The position numbers and the translations under genes are program-made. A model generated the notes under the pieces. That model made no database searches. It was not told where the DNA came from and worked only from the letters and a program-made list of their open reading frames with translations. A stretch of DNA of 64,000 nt from Owenia fusiformis (Eukaryota; Annelida; Polychaeta; Sabellida; Oweniidae): NCBI GenBank assembly GCA_903813345.2, contig CAIIXF020000012.1, positions 2,583,318 to 2,647,317 on the forward strand. The letters are read 5' to 3'. Numbering within the stretch: position 1 is the first letter of the stretch; the number at the start of each line of letters is the position of its first letter. Positions 42,001-54,000 of the stretch are shown in pieces.

Positions 42001-45000
42001 CAGTATATAATTAAGATATTTTGAAGAGAAGCTTGCAGTTGTGGAGTCAAAGGCACAGGAACAGGTGATGTTTTCAATGTTATATTAACCAGTATGTAAT
42101 TAAGCTATTTTGAAGAAAAGCTTGCAGTTGTGGAGTCAAAGGCACAGGAACAGGTGATGTTTTCAATGTTATATTAACCAGTATGTAATTAAGCTATTTT
42201 GAAGAGAAGCTTGCAGTTGTGGAGTCAAAGGCACAGGAACAGGTGAGGTTTTCAATGTTGTATTAACCAGTATGTAATTAAGCTATTTTGAAGAAAAGCT
42301 TGCAGTTGTGGAGTCAAAGGCACAAGAACAGGTTAGGTTTTCAATGTTATATTAACCAGTATGTAATTAAGCTATTTTGAAGAAAAGCTTGCAGTTGTGG
42401 AGTCAAAGGCACAAGAACAGGTGAGGTTTTCAATGTTGTATTAACCAGTATATAATTAAGCTATTTTGAAGAGAAGCTTGCAGTTGTGGAGTCAAAGGCA
42501 CAGGACGGGTTAGGTTTTGAAAGTTGTATTAACCAGTATGTAATTAAGCTATTTTGAAGAGAAGCTTGCAGTTGTGGAGTCAAAGGCACAGGAACAGGTT
42601 AGGTTTTGAAAGTTGTATTAACCAGTATGTAATTAAGCTATTTTGAAGAGAAGCTTGCAGTTGTGGAGTCAAAGGCACAAGAACAGGTTAGGTTTTCAAT
42701 GTTATATTAACCAGTATGTAATTAAGCTATTTTGAAGAAAAGCTTGCAGTTGTGGAGTCAAAGGCACAGGAACAGGTGATGTTTTGAAAGTTGTATTAAC
42801 CAGTATGTAATTAAGCTATTTTGAAGAAAAGCTTGCAGTTGTGGAGTCAAAGGCACAAGAACAGGTGAGGTTTTCAATGTTATATTAACCAGTATGTAAT
42901 TAAGCTATTTTGAAGAAAAGCTTGCAGTTGTGGAGTCAAAGGCACAGGAACATGTTAGGTTTTGAATGTTATATTAACCAGTATATAATTAAGATGTTTT
43001 GAAGAGAAGCTTGCAGTTGTGGAGTCAAAGGCACAGGAACTGGTTAGGTTTTCAATGTTGTATTAACCAGTATGTAATTAAGCTATTTTGAAGAGAAGCT
43101 TGCAGTTGTGGAGTCAAAGGCACAAGAACAGGTGATGTTTTCAATGTTATATTAACCAGTATATAATTAAGATATTTTGAAGAGAAGCTTGCAGTTGTGG
43201 AGTCAAAGGCACAAGAACAGGTGAGGTTTTCAATGTTATATTAACCAGTATATAATTAAGCTATTTTGAAGAGAAGCTTGCAGTTGTGGAGTCAAAGGCA
43301 CAGGACGGGTTAGGTTTTGAAAGTTGTATTAACCAGTATATAATTAAGATGTTTTGAAGAGAAGCTTGCAGTTGTGGAGTCAAAGGCACAGGAACAGGTG
43401 ATGTTTTGAAAGTTGTATTTACCAGTATATAATTAAGATATTTTGAAGAGAAGCTTGCAATTGTGGAGTCAAAGGCACAGGAACAGGTGATGTTTTGAAA
43501 GTTGTATTAACCAGTATATAATTAAGATATTTTGAAGAGAAGCTTGCAATTGTGGAGTCAAAGGCACAGGAACAGGTGAGGTTTTCAATGTTGTATTAAC
43601 CAGTATATAATTAAGATATTTTGAAGAGAAGCTTGCAGTTGTGGAGTCAAAGGCACAAGAACAGGTAAGGTTTTCAATGTTGTATTAACCAGTATATAAT
43701 TAAGATATTTTGAAGAGAAGCTTGCAGTTGTGGAGTCAAAGGCACAGGAACATGTTAGGTTTTCAATGTTGTATTAACCAGTATGTAATTAAGATATTTT
43801 GAAGAGAAGCTTGCAGTTGTGGAGTCAAAGGCACAAGAACAGGTTAGGTTTTCAATGTTGTATTAACCAGTATGTAATTAAGCTATTTTGAAGAAAAGCT
43901 TGCAGTTGTGGAGTCAAAGGCACAGGAACAGGTGAGGTTTTCAATGTTATATTAACCAGTATATAATTAAGCTATTTTGAAGAGAAGCTTGCAGTTGTGG
44001 AGTCAAAGGCACAGGACGGGTGAGGTTTTCAATGTTGTATTAACCAGTATATAACTAAGATATTTTGAAGAAAAGCTTGCAGTTGTGGAGTCAAAGGCAC
44101 AGGACGGGTGAGGTTTTCAATGTTGTATTAACCAGTATATAACTAAGATATTTTGAAGAAAAGCTTGCAATTGTGGAGTCAAAGGCACAAGAACAGGTTA
44201 GGTTTTGAAAGTTGTATTAACCAGTATGTAATTAAGCTATTTTGAAGAGAAGCTTGCAGTTGTGGAGTCAAAGGCACAGGAACAGGTTAGGTTTTGAAAG
44301 TTGTATTAACCAGTATATAATTAAGCTATTTTGAAGAGAAGCTTGCAGTTGTGGAGTCAAAGGCACAGGAACAGGTTAGGTTTTCAATGTTATATTAACC
44401 AGTATGTAATTAAGATATTTTGAAGAGAAGCTTGCAGTTGTGGAGTCAAAGGCACAGGAACAGGTTAGGTTTTGAAAGTTGTATTAACCAGTATATAATT
44501 AAGCTATTTTGAAGAGAAGCTTGCAGTTGTGGAGTCAAAGGCACAGGAACAGGTTAGGTTTTCAATGTTATATTAACTAAGTATATAATTAAGATATTTT
44601 GAAGAGAAGCTTGCAGTTGTGGAGTCAAAGGCACAAGAACAGGTGATGTTTTCAATGTTATATTAACCAGTATATAATTAAGATATTTTGAAGAAAAGCT
44701 TGCAGTTGTGGAGTCAAAGGCACAAGAACAGGTGATGTTTTCAATGTTATATTAACCAGTATGTAATTAAGATATTTTGAAGAGAAGCTTGCAGTTGTGG
44801 AGTCAAAGGCACAGGAACAGGTTAGGTTTTGAAAGTTGTATTAACCAGTATATAATTAAGCTATTTTGAAGAGAAGCTTGCAGTTGTGGAGTCAAAGGCA
44901 CAGGAACAGGTTAGGTTTTGAAAGTTGTATTAACCAGTATATAATTAAGATATTTTGAAGAGAAGCTTGCAGTTGTGGAGTCAAAGGCACAGGAACAGGT

Positions 45001-48000
45001 TAGGTTTTGAAAGTTGTATTAACCAGTATATAATTAAGCTATTTTGAAGAAAAGCTTGCAATTGTGGAGTCAAAGGCACAGGAACAGGTTAGGTTTTCAA
45101 TGTTGTATTAACCAGTATATAATTAAGATATTTTGAAGAGAAGCTTGCAATTGTGGAGTCAAAGGCACAAGAACAGGTGAGGTTTTCAATGTTATATTAA
45201 CCAGTATATAATTAAGCTATTTTGAAGAGAAGCTTGCAGTTGTGGAGTCAAAGGCACAGGAACAGGTTAGGTTTTCAATGTTATATTAACTAAGTATATA
45301 ATTAAGCTATTTTGAAGAAAAGCTTGCAGTTGTGGAGTCAAAGGCACAAGAACAGGTTAGGTTTTGAAAGTTGTATTAACCAGTATGTAATTAAGCTATT
45401 TTGAAGAGAAGCTTGCAGTTGTGGAGTCAAAGGCACAGGAACAGGTTAGGTTTTGAAAGTTGTATTAACCAGTATATAATTAAGCTATTTTGAAGAGAAG
45501 CTTGCAGTTGTGGAGTCAAAGGCACAGGAACAGGTTAGGTTTTCAATGTTGTATTAACCAGTATATAATTAAGATATTTTGAAGAGAAGCTTGCAGTTGT
45601 GGAGTCAAAGGCACAGGAAAAGGTTAGGTTTTCAATGTTATATTAACTAAGTATATAATTAAGATGTTTTGAAGAGAAGCTTGCAGTTGTGGAGTCAAAG
45701 GCACATGAACAGGTTAGGTTTTGAATGTTATATTAACCAGTATATAATTAAGATATTTTGAAGAGAAGCTTACAGTTGTGGAGTCAAAGGCACAGGAACA
45801 GGTGATGTTTTCAATGTTGTATTAACCAGTATATAATTAAGATATTTTGAAGAGAAGCTTGCAGTTGTGGAGTCAAAGGCACAGGAACAGGTTAGGTTTT
45901 GAAAGTTGTATTAACCAGTATGTAATTAAGCTATTTTGAAGAAAAGCTTGCAGTTGTGGAGTCAAAGGCACAAGAACAGGTTAGGTTTTCAATGTTGTAT
46001 TAACCAGTATGTAATTAAGATATTTTGAAGAGAAGCTTGCAGTTGTGGAGTCAAAGGCACAAGAACAGGTTAGGTTTTCAATGTTGTATTAACAAGTATG
46101 TAATTAAGCTATTTTGAAGAGAAGCTTGCAGTTGTGGAGTCAAAGGCACAAGAACAGGTTAGGTTTTCAATGTTGTATTAACCAGTATGTAATTAAGCTA
46201 TTTTGAAGAGAAGCTTGCAGTAGTGGAGTCAAAGGCACAGGAACAGGTGAGGTTTTCAATGTTGTATTAACCAGTATATAATTAAGATATTTTGAAGAGA
46301 AGCTTGCAGTTGTGGAGTCAAAGGCACAAGAACAGGTTAGGTTTTGAAAGTTGTATTAACCAGTATATAATTAAGATATTTTGAAGAGAAGCTTGCAGTT
46401 GTGGAGTCAAAGGCACAGGAACAGGTTAGGTTTTGAAAGTTGTATTAACCAGTATATAATTAAGCTATTTTGAAGAGAAGCTTGCAGTTGTGGAGTCAAA
46501 GGCACAAGAACAGGTTAGGTTTTGAAAGTTGTATTAACCAGTATATAATTAAGCTATTTTGAAGAGAAGCTTGCAGTTGTGGAGTCAAAGGCACAGGACG
46601 GGTTAGGTTTTGAAAGTTGTATTAACCAGTATATAATTAAGCTATTTTGAAGAGAAGCTTGCAGTTGTGGAGTCAAAGGCACAGGACGGGTTAGGTTTTG
46701 AAAGTTGTATTAACCAGTATATAATTAAGATATTTTGAAGAGAAGCTTGCAATTGTGGAGTCAAAGGCACAGGAACAGGTGAGGTTTTCAATGTTATATT
46801 AACCAGTATATAATTAAGATATTTTGAAGAAAAGCTTGCAGTTGTGGAGTCAAAGGCACAGGAACAGGTGAGGTTTTCAATGTTATATTAACCAGTATGT
46901 AATTAAGCTATTTTAAAGAAAAGCTTGCAGTTGTGGAGTCAAAGGCACAGGAACAGGTTAGGTTTTGAAAGTTGTATTAACCAGTATGTAATTAAGCTAT
47001 TTTGAAGAAAAGCTTGCAGTTGTGGAGTCAAAGGCACAAGAACAGGTGAGGTTTTCAATGTTGTATTAACCAGTATATAATTAAGATATTTTGAAGAGAA
47101 GCTTGCAGTAGTGGAGTCAAAGGCACAGGAACAGGTGAGGTTTTCAATGTTGTATTAACCAGTATGTAATTAAGCTATTTTGAAGAAAAGCTTGCAGTTG
47201 TGGAGTCAAAGGCACAGGAACAGGTGATGTTTTGAATGTTATATTAACCAGTATGTAATTAAGATATTTTGAAGAAAAGTTTGCAGTTGTGGAGTCAAAG
47301 GCACAAGAACAGGTGAGGTTTTCAATGTTATATTAACCAGTATATAATTAAGCTATTTTGAAGAGAAGCTTGCAGTTGTGGAGTCAAAGGCACAGGAACA
47401 GGTTAGGTTTTGAAAGTTGTATTAACCAGTATATAATTAAGATATTTTGAAGAAAAGCTTGCAGTTGTGGAGTCAAAGGCACAGGAACATGTTAGGTTTT
47501 CAATGTTATATTAACCAGTATATAATTAAGATGTTTTGAAGAGAAGCTTGCAGTTGTGGAGTCAAAGGCACAGGAACAGGTGAGGTTTTCAATGTTATAT
47601 TAACCAGTATATAATTAAGATATTTTGAAGAAAAGCTTGCAGTTGTGGAGTCAAAGGCACAGGACAGGTTAGGTTTTCAATGTTATATTAACCAGTATAT
47701 AATTAAGATGTTTTGAAGAGAAGCTTGCAGTTGTGGAGTCAAAGGCACAGGAACAGGTGATGTTTTCAATGTTATATTAACCAGTATGTAATTAAGATAT
47801 TTTGAAGAAAAGCTTGCAGTTGTGGAGTCAAAGGCACAAGAACAGGTTAGGTTTTGAAAGTTGTATTAACCAGTATATAATTAAGATATTTTGAAGAGAA
47901 GCTTGCAATTGTGGAGTCAAAGGCACAAGAACAGGTGAGGTTTTCAATGTTATATTAACCAGTATATAATTAAGCTATTTTGAAGAGAAGCTTGCAGTTG

Positions 48001-51000
48001 TGGAGTCAAAGGCACAGGAACAGGTTAGGTTTTGAAAGTTGTATTAACCAGTATGTAATTAAGCTATTTTGAAGAGAAGCTTGCAGTTGTGGAGTCAAAG
48101 GCACAGGAACATGTTAGGTTTTGAATGTTATATTAACCAGTATATAATTAAGATATTTTGAAGAAAAGCTTGCAGTTGTGGAGTCAAAGGCACAGGAACA
48201 GGTGAGGTTTTCAATGTTATATTAACCAGTATGTAATTAAGCTATTTTGAAGAGAAGCTTGCAGTTGTGGAGTCAAAGGCACAGGAACAGGTTAGATTTT
48301 GAAAGTTATATTAACCAGTATATAATTAAGATATTTTGAAGAAAAGCTTGCAGTTGTGGAGTCAAAGGCACAGGAACAGGTGAGGTTTTCAATGTTATAT
48401 TAACCAGTATATAATTAAGATATTTTGAAGAAAAGCTTGCAGTTGTGGAGTCAAAGGCACAGGAACAGGTGAGGTTTTCAATGTTATATTAACCAGTATG
48501 TAATTAAGCTATTTTGAAGAGAAGCTTGCAGTTGTGGAGTCAAAGGCACAAGAACAGGTTAGATTTTGAAAGTTATATTAACCAGTATATAATTAAGCTA
48601 TTTTGAAGAGAAGCTTGCAGTTGTGGAGTCAAAGGCACAGGAACAGGTGAGGTTTTCAATGTTATATTAACCAGTATATAATTAAGATATTTTGAAGAAA
48701 AGCTTGCAGTTGTGGAGTCAAAGGCACAGGAACAGGTTAGGTTTTGAAAGTTATATTAACCAGTATGTAATTAAGCTATTTTGAAGAAAAGCTTGCAGTT
48801 TTGGAGTCAAAGGCACAGGAACAGGTGAGGTTTTGAAAGTTATATTAACCAGTATGTAATTAAGCTATTTTGAAGAGAAGCTTGCAGTTGTGGAGTCAAA
48901 GGCACAAGAACAGGTTAGGTTTTGAAAGTTATATTAACCAGTATGTAATTAAGCTATTTTGAAGAGAAGCTTGCAGTTGTGGAGTCAAAGGCACAAGAAC
49001 AGGTTAGATTTTGAAAGTTATATTAACCAGTATGTAATTAAGCTATTTTGAAGAGAAGCTTGCAGTTGTGGAGTCAAAGGCACAGGAACAGGTGAGGTTT
49101 TCAATGTTATATTAACCAGTATATAATTAAGATATTTTGAAGAGAAGCTTGCAGTTGTGGAGTCAAAGGCACAGGAACAGGTGAGGTTTTGAAAGTTATA
49201 TTAACCAGTATGTAATTAAGCTATTTTGAAGAGAAGCTTGCAGTTGTGGAGTCAAAGGCACAGGAACAGGTGAGGTTTTGAAAGTTATATTAACCAGTAT
49301 ATAATTAAGATATTTTGAAGAAAAGCTTGCAGTTGTGGAGTCAAAGGCACAGGAACAGGTGAGGTTTTGAAAGTTATATTAACCAGTATATAATTAAGCT
49401 ATTTTGAAGAGAAGCTTGCAGTTGTGGAGTCAAAGGCACAGGAACAGGTGATGTTTTCAATGTTATATTAACCAGTATATAATTAAGATATTTTGAAGAG
49501 AAGCTTGCAGTTGTGGAGTCAAAGGCACAAGAACAGGTGAGGTTTTGAAAGTTGTATTAACCAGTATATAATTAAGCTATTTTGAAGAGAAGCTTGCAAT
49601 TGTGGAGTCAAAGGCACAGGAACAGGTGAGGTTTTCAATGTTATATTAACCAGTATATAATTAAGCTATTTTGAAGAGAAGCTTGCAGTTGTGGAGTCAA
49701 AGGCACAGGAACAGGTGATGTTTTCAATGTTATATTTACCAGTATGTAATTAAGCTATTTTGAAGAAAGCTTACAGTTGTGGAGTCAAAGGCACAGGAAC
49801 AGGTTAGGTTTTGAAAGTTGTATTAACCAGTATGTAATTAAGCTATTTTGAAGAGAAGCTTGCAGTTGTGGAGTCAAAGGCACAGGAACAGGTGAGGTTT
49901 TGAAAGTTATATTAACCAGTATATAATTAAGATATTTTGAAGAGAAGCTTGCAGTTGTGGAGTCAAAGGCACAAGAACAGGTGAGGTTTTGAAAGTTATA
50001 TTAACCAGTATGTAATTAAGATATTTTGAAGAAAAGCTTGCAGTTGTGGAGTCAAAGGCACAGGAACAGGTGAGGTTTTCAATGTTATATTAACCAGTAT
50101 GTAATTAAGCTATTTTGAAGAGAAGCTTGCAGTTGTGGAGTCAAAGGCACAGGAACAGGTTAGATTTTGAAAGTTATATTAACCAGTATATAATTAAGAT
50201 ATTTTGAAGAAAAGCTTGCAGTTGTGGAGTCAAAGGCACAAGAACAGGTTAGATTTTGAAAGTTATATTAACCAGTATATAATTAAGCTATTTTGAAGAG
50301 AAGCTTGCAGTTGTGGAGTCAAAGGCACAAGAACAGGTTAGATTTTGAAAGTTATATTAACCAGTATGTAATTAAGCTATTTTGAAGAGAAGCTTGCAGT
50401 TGTGGAGTCAAAGGCACAGGAACAGGTGAGGTTTTCAATGTTATATCAACCAGTCAATTTGTAATGTATTTTCAGTTGGAGGATATCCTTTATCCTAGAT
50501 TTGAACCTTTGAGGCTTTCTCTTTGATATATATGGATTGATGTTTTTTTTACTTCAGGAATTTCTATTTGTGATATTTAGGGTAATAGTTGTTTTATGAT
50601 TCTTGGTAAAAGTGTTAATTTGTTAGACACTCATTGGGTAGTGTTTTTTGAATTTTTGGTACCTTGAATAACTAATCTAGTCAAGCTGATATTATAGAGC
50701 TTTTATTTTGGTAGCTTTTCCATCTATTAATCAAAACCATCATTCTCGAAAATGGTAAAATATGCCTGGAATATTATAGTTCAACAAGTTAAACCCAATT
50801 TCCAGCTTAATTTATTATCCTTGCAATACATTCATGTTAGTGAACTTTGGATGGGTCCAATATCCCTCTGTAATATTGGGCTACGTAAGAAATGTCAGAT
50901 AATAAATAAGACCCAGACCGAAGGTTTGATTTGTTGAACTAGGAATATTATTGCATTCACTTCATAAATTTGATAGGTTCCCTGAGTCTGTTAGAGACCA

Positions 51001-54000
51001 TTAGTTTTGACCCTGAATGTTTTTATTATTGATTAATACTTATGGATTAAAACTTAATCAAGATTTTTTAAAAATAAACTTAAAGTGTCTCACATATTCG
51101 ATCAAAACTTGCCATGCAAACATGTTAGTCTACTTTACTGGCCCCCCTTGCTGTAACAAGGAACCCAAAACACATTAAAACGTTAACATAAACCAATTAG
51201 TCACTTCACTATGAAAGTGAGGGGTGCATGGACTAACACAATATCAGTGGTCATTCACTGTAATCAACTTAGTAACCCTTGCATATCGTGCTCACTCAAG
51301 TATTGAATAATTTTTTTATGATCTAAATGTTTGGGGTTTATAAAAAAATGTGATATATTTTAGTTAGAAATACATTAATTAATATATTCATTCAAACAGC
51401 ACTAGAATGCGGGAAGAAAGAGCAATGGTGACAAAATGCAGACAGGATTTTCCGTAAGGGTTTCAAACATTTCTGAACACAATTATACATGTACTTCATG
51501 TGTACTGTTATTTTTAGTGCTGTATTTATAGATATAATTTCACGTATTAAAATCATATTTTCCAGCAATGACTTCAAATTCGGAACCACACCCATATCAC
51601 ATTTTCTTCAATAACTCCAAACATGTGTAAACATTGACCATGTGCATATAAATTCAGATTTCACGAGCTCTTTCCTATTAGAGTACCTCAAACACCCCTG
51701 CGTGGATTTGAGTTGGATTCGCCTTTTATACGTGAGCCGACACACTCGCAAACGCTGATTGGATAAAGATTGCAAGAATCTTTAAGTCAACATTTTTGTA
51801 AATCAATATTTGAAAAATTCTTCATGTACTTGTTTGTAATATATATTAATTGTTCTGTATATATTATAAACTAATATGTATGAAATGAAAACTTAATATT
51901 TTCAGCATTAATGAGTAAATATCAAATCAAATTAGGTTGTGCTAAGGAGCCACAGTGTGGCTGTTTTCATTTATCTTTGGCTCTCTGATTACATGAACTT
52001 GTATAGGTTTAGCTAGTGACAAGAAACAACATACCATAATGCACATCTTATTATTCTCAGAATATTTGTATTTCAACCTTATTCAAGTATTGGATGCTGA
52101 CATATTGATCTATATGCAGTTGCAGGATTTTGTGAAATCCAATCAAAATAATGTGCAATACTTCCATGATTAGCATCATACAATGCCATTGCTGTATAAG
52201 AGTTAGGATATCCTGGTATCCACTTAGTGAAGTTGAAAGGTTCCCCAGTTGTTTGCCACTCCCATGTTGTACCATCTCTCATTTTGTTTCCACTTGTCCA
52301 ATATCCCCAATACTGTCCAGCCGGTACCCTGAGATCTAGGAATTAGTATTGAGAGGGTCAAAAACAAATGTTTATCTAGAATACATTATGGATGCAATGT
52401 ACCGTAATTGGAATTTTTGTTGGCATGAATGAATTAAATGATTTCAAGTGTTTTAAATCTAGATTGTTTGTATGAAAATGACTTATATGAAATATAAATA
52501 TTTATGTGTTTTGGAGTTGGCTCAGATCACTAGATATTCATACAGTTAAATCTATCTCGTAAGTGATGTATAGATGGCACAAGTGCAAAGGTGAGTTAAT
52601 TTACATAGATCATGTGACAAGGTTGAAATGTCACGTGACTACAACTGGCGGGAATCAGTTTGCGAGGTTTTATTGGCAGGGGTTTAGTTCCAAATATTAC
52701 TGAACTTTATAATTATATAGTACGTTGTGATAAATGGAGTCATATCACTGGAACATTTATTTAACCATACTTGTATCTGTTCCAAGATATCCCACAAAAA
52801 CTTCCTGTTCTTCATAGCTCTCTACTGTTACCAGTCCAAACCCAAAATATGATTGACAGAAATCTGTAGCTTCTTGCCATGATTTGGTTGTTGTCACAAA
52901 CATATAGCACGTGTCATTCCTGTGTATGCCTTTTAGGAAACCAGCGAAGCAGTCTTCTGATTCTCCTGAAAATAAGAAAAGTAATTTATAAGGCTGTAAT
53001 AAGATCTTATCAATTGATATTTCAAATCTTAAATATGATTCATGTACATTGTAATTTTAAGTTCATATTTTATCAGATGTATATGGATTGTAGACGTCAC
53101 AACCAAGAATTTGTGGCAACATCATGTTTCATACTTGGTATATGTAGCTACTATACTGATAATAGAAAGGCCAGGTGCAAAAGTTGTTTTCTTTAAACTA
53201 CTGATTACTGAATTTGATAACTATTGGTGCCAGTGTTCAATGTCAGTAACAAAGTGTTACACTTTTGTTAATTGCAACCATATGGTGACATGTTAATGCC
53301 TAATAATGTTTCCAGGTAATGTAAATAAATCTTGAAAAAAGAATAAGTAGTACTCTCAAAATGTTGTGAATGATTGAGCCCAATGATAATAGCCATTAAA
53401 TTTAGGTTTAATCTGGTAAGCATGTATTGTATAAGGATGTGTATAATAATCCCCTGATGATTTTATGCCTTCCTTATAGAATCCTTCAGAAAGGCTGGTT
53501 GCTCATTACTAATAGATAAGACATTTTAATTTTGAAAACTTAAAAATGCATGTACATGTATACAATAATATGTTAGGTAAGCCATTTTATCTTTTGAAAG
53601 AATTTATACATAATTTATACATAATTTATACATAATAATCTTACTGAAGAGAGCTGATGGTTTGTTATACACCTCCACATATTCATCTCCCCATTTTATC
53701 TTAGCAACATAGTTTGCCACATCACTTGCACCAAGGAATGCAGAACAGCTCAGTAGGACCACCAGGATGGAGAGTTGTAGAGTCATCTTCATTGTTTCTC
53801 AATATGTTACATAAATGGTTAATTCAGATTTATATAATATATTTGTGACTTAGATTGTTATATGTTGCCTTGTTTTTATCAGATAAAGACTTTATTTATG
53901 AGCATTTATGACCACCATGTTATTTTTGAGTCTCTACCCTGCTGTAGTTTCCCATGCTTAGTTTCTTTTCTAAAGATCTACCACCGACTAAATGAGAAAA

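Noticed and set aside
31021-50455. CRISPR-like regular repeat array
   Set aside because: Units are contiguous with no unique spacers, the repeat is a piece of BRAP exon and intron, and the setting is a eukaryotic gene.
31021-50455. Repeat-protein gene (tandem coding repeats)
   Set aside because: The 89-bp period is not a multiple of three and every unit has stops in the frame of exon 13; no long open frame spans even three units.
52879-53296. Plus-strand open frames in the lectin introns, repeated near 56810
   Set aside because: They cover antisense exon 2 and intron sequence of the duplicated lectin genes; their conservation reflects the recent duplication.
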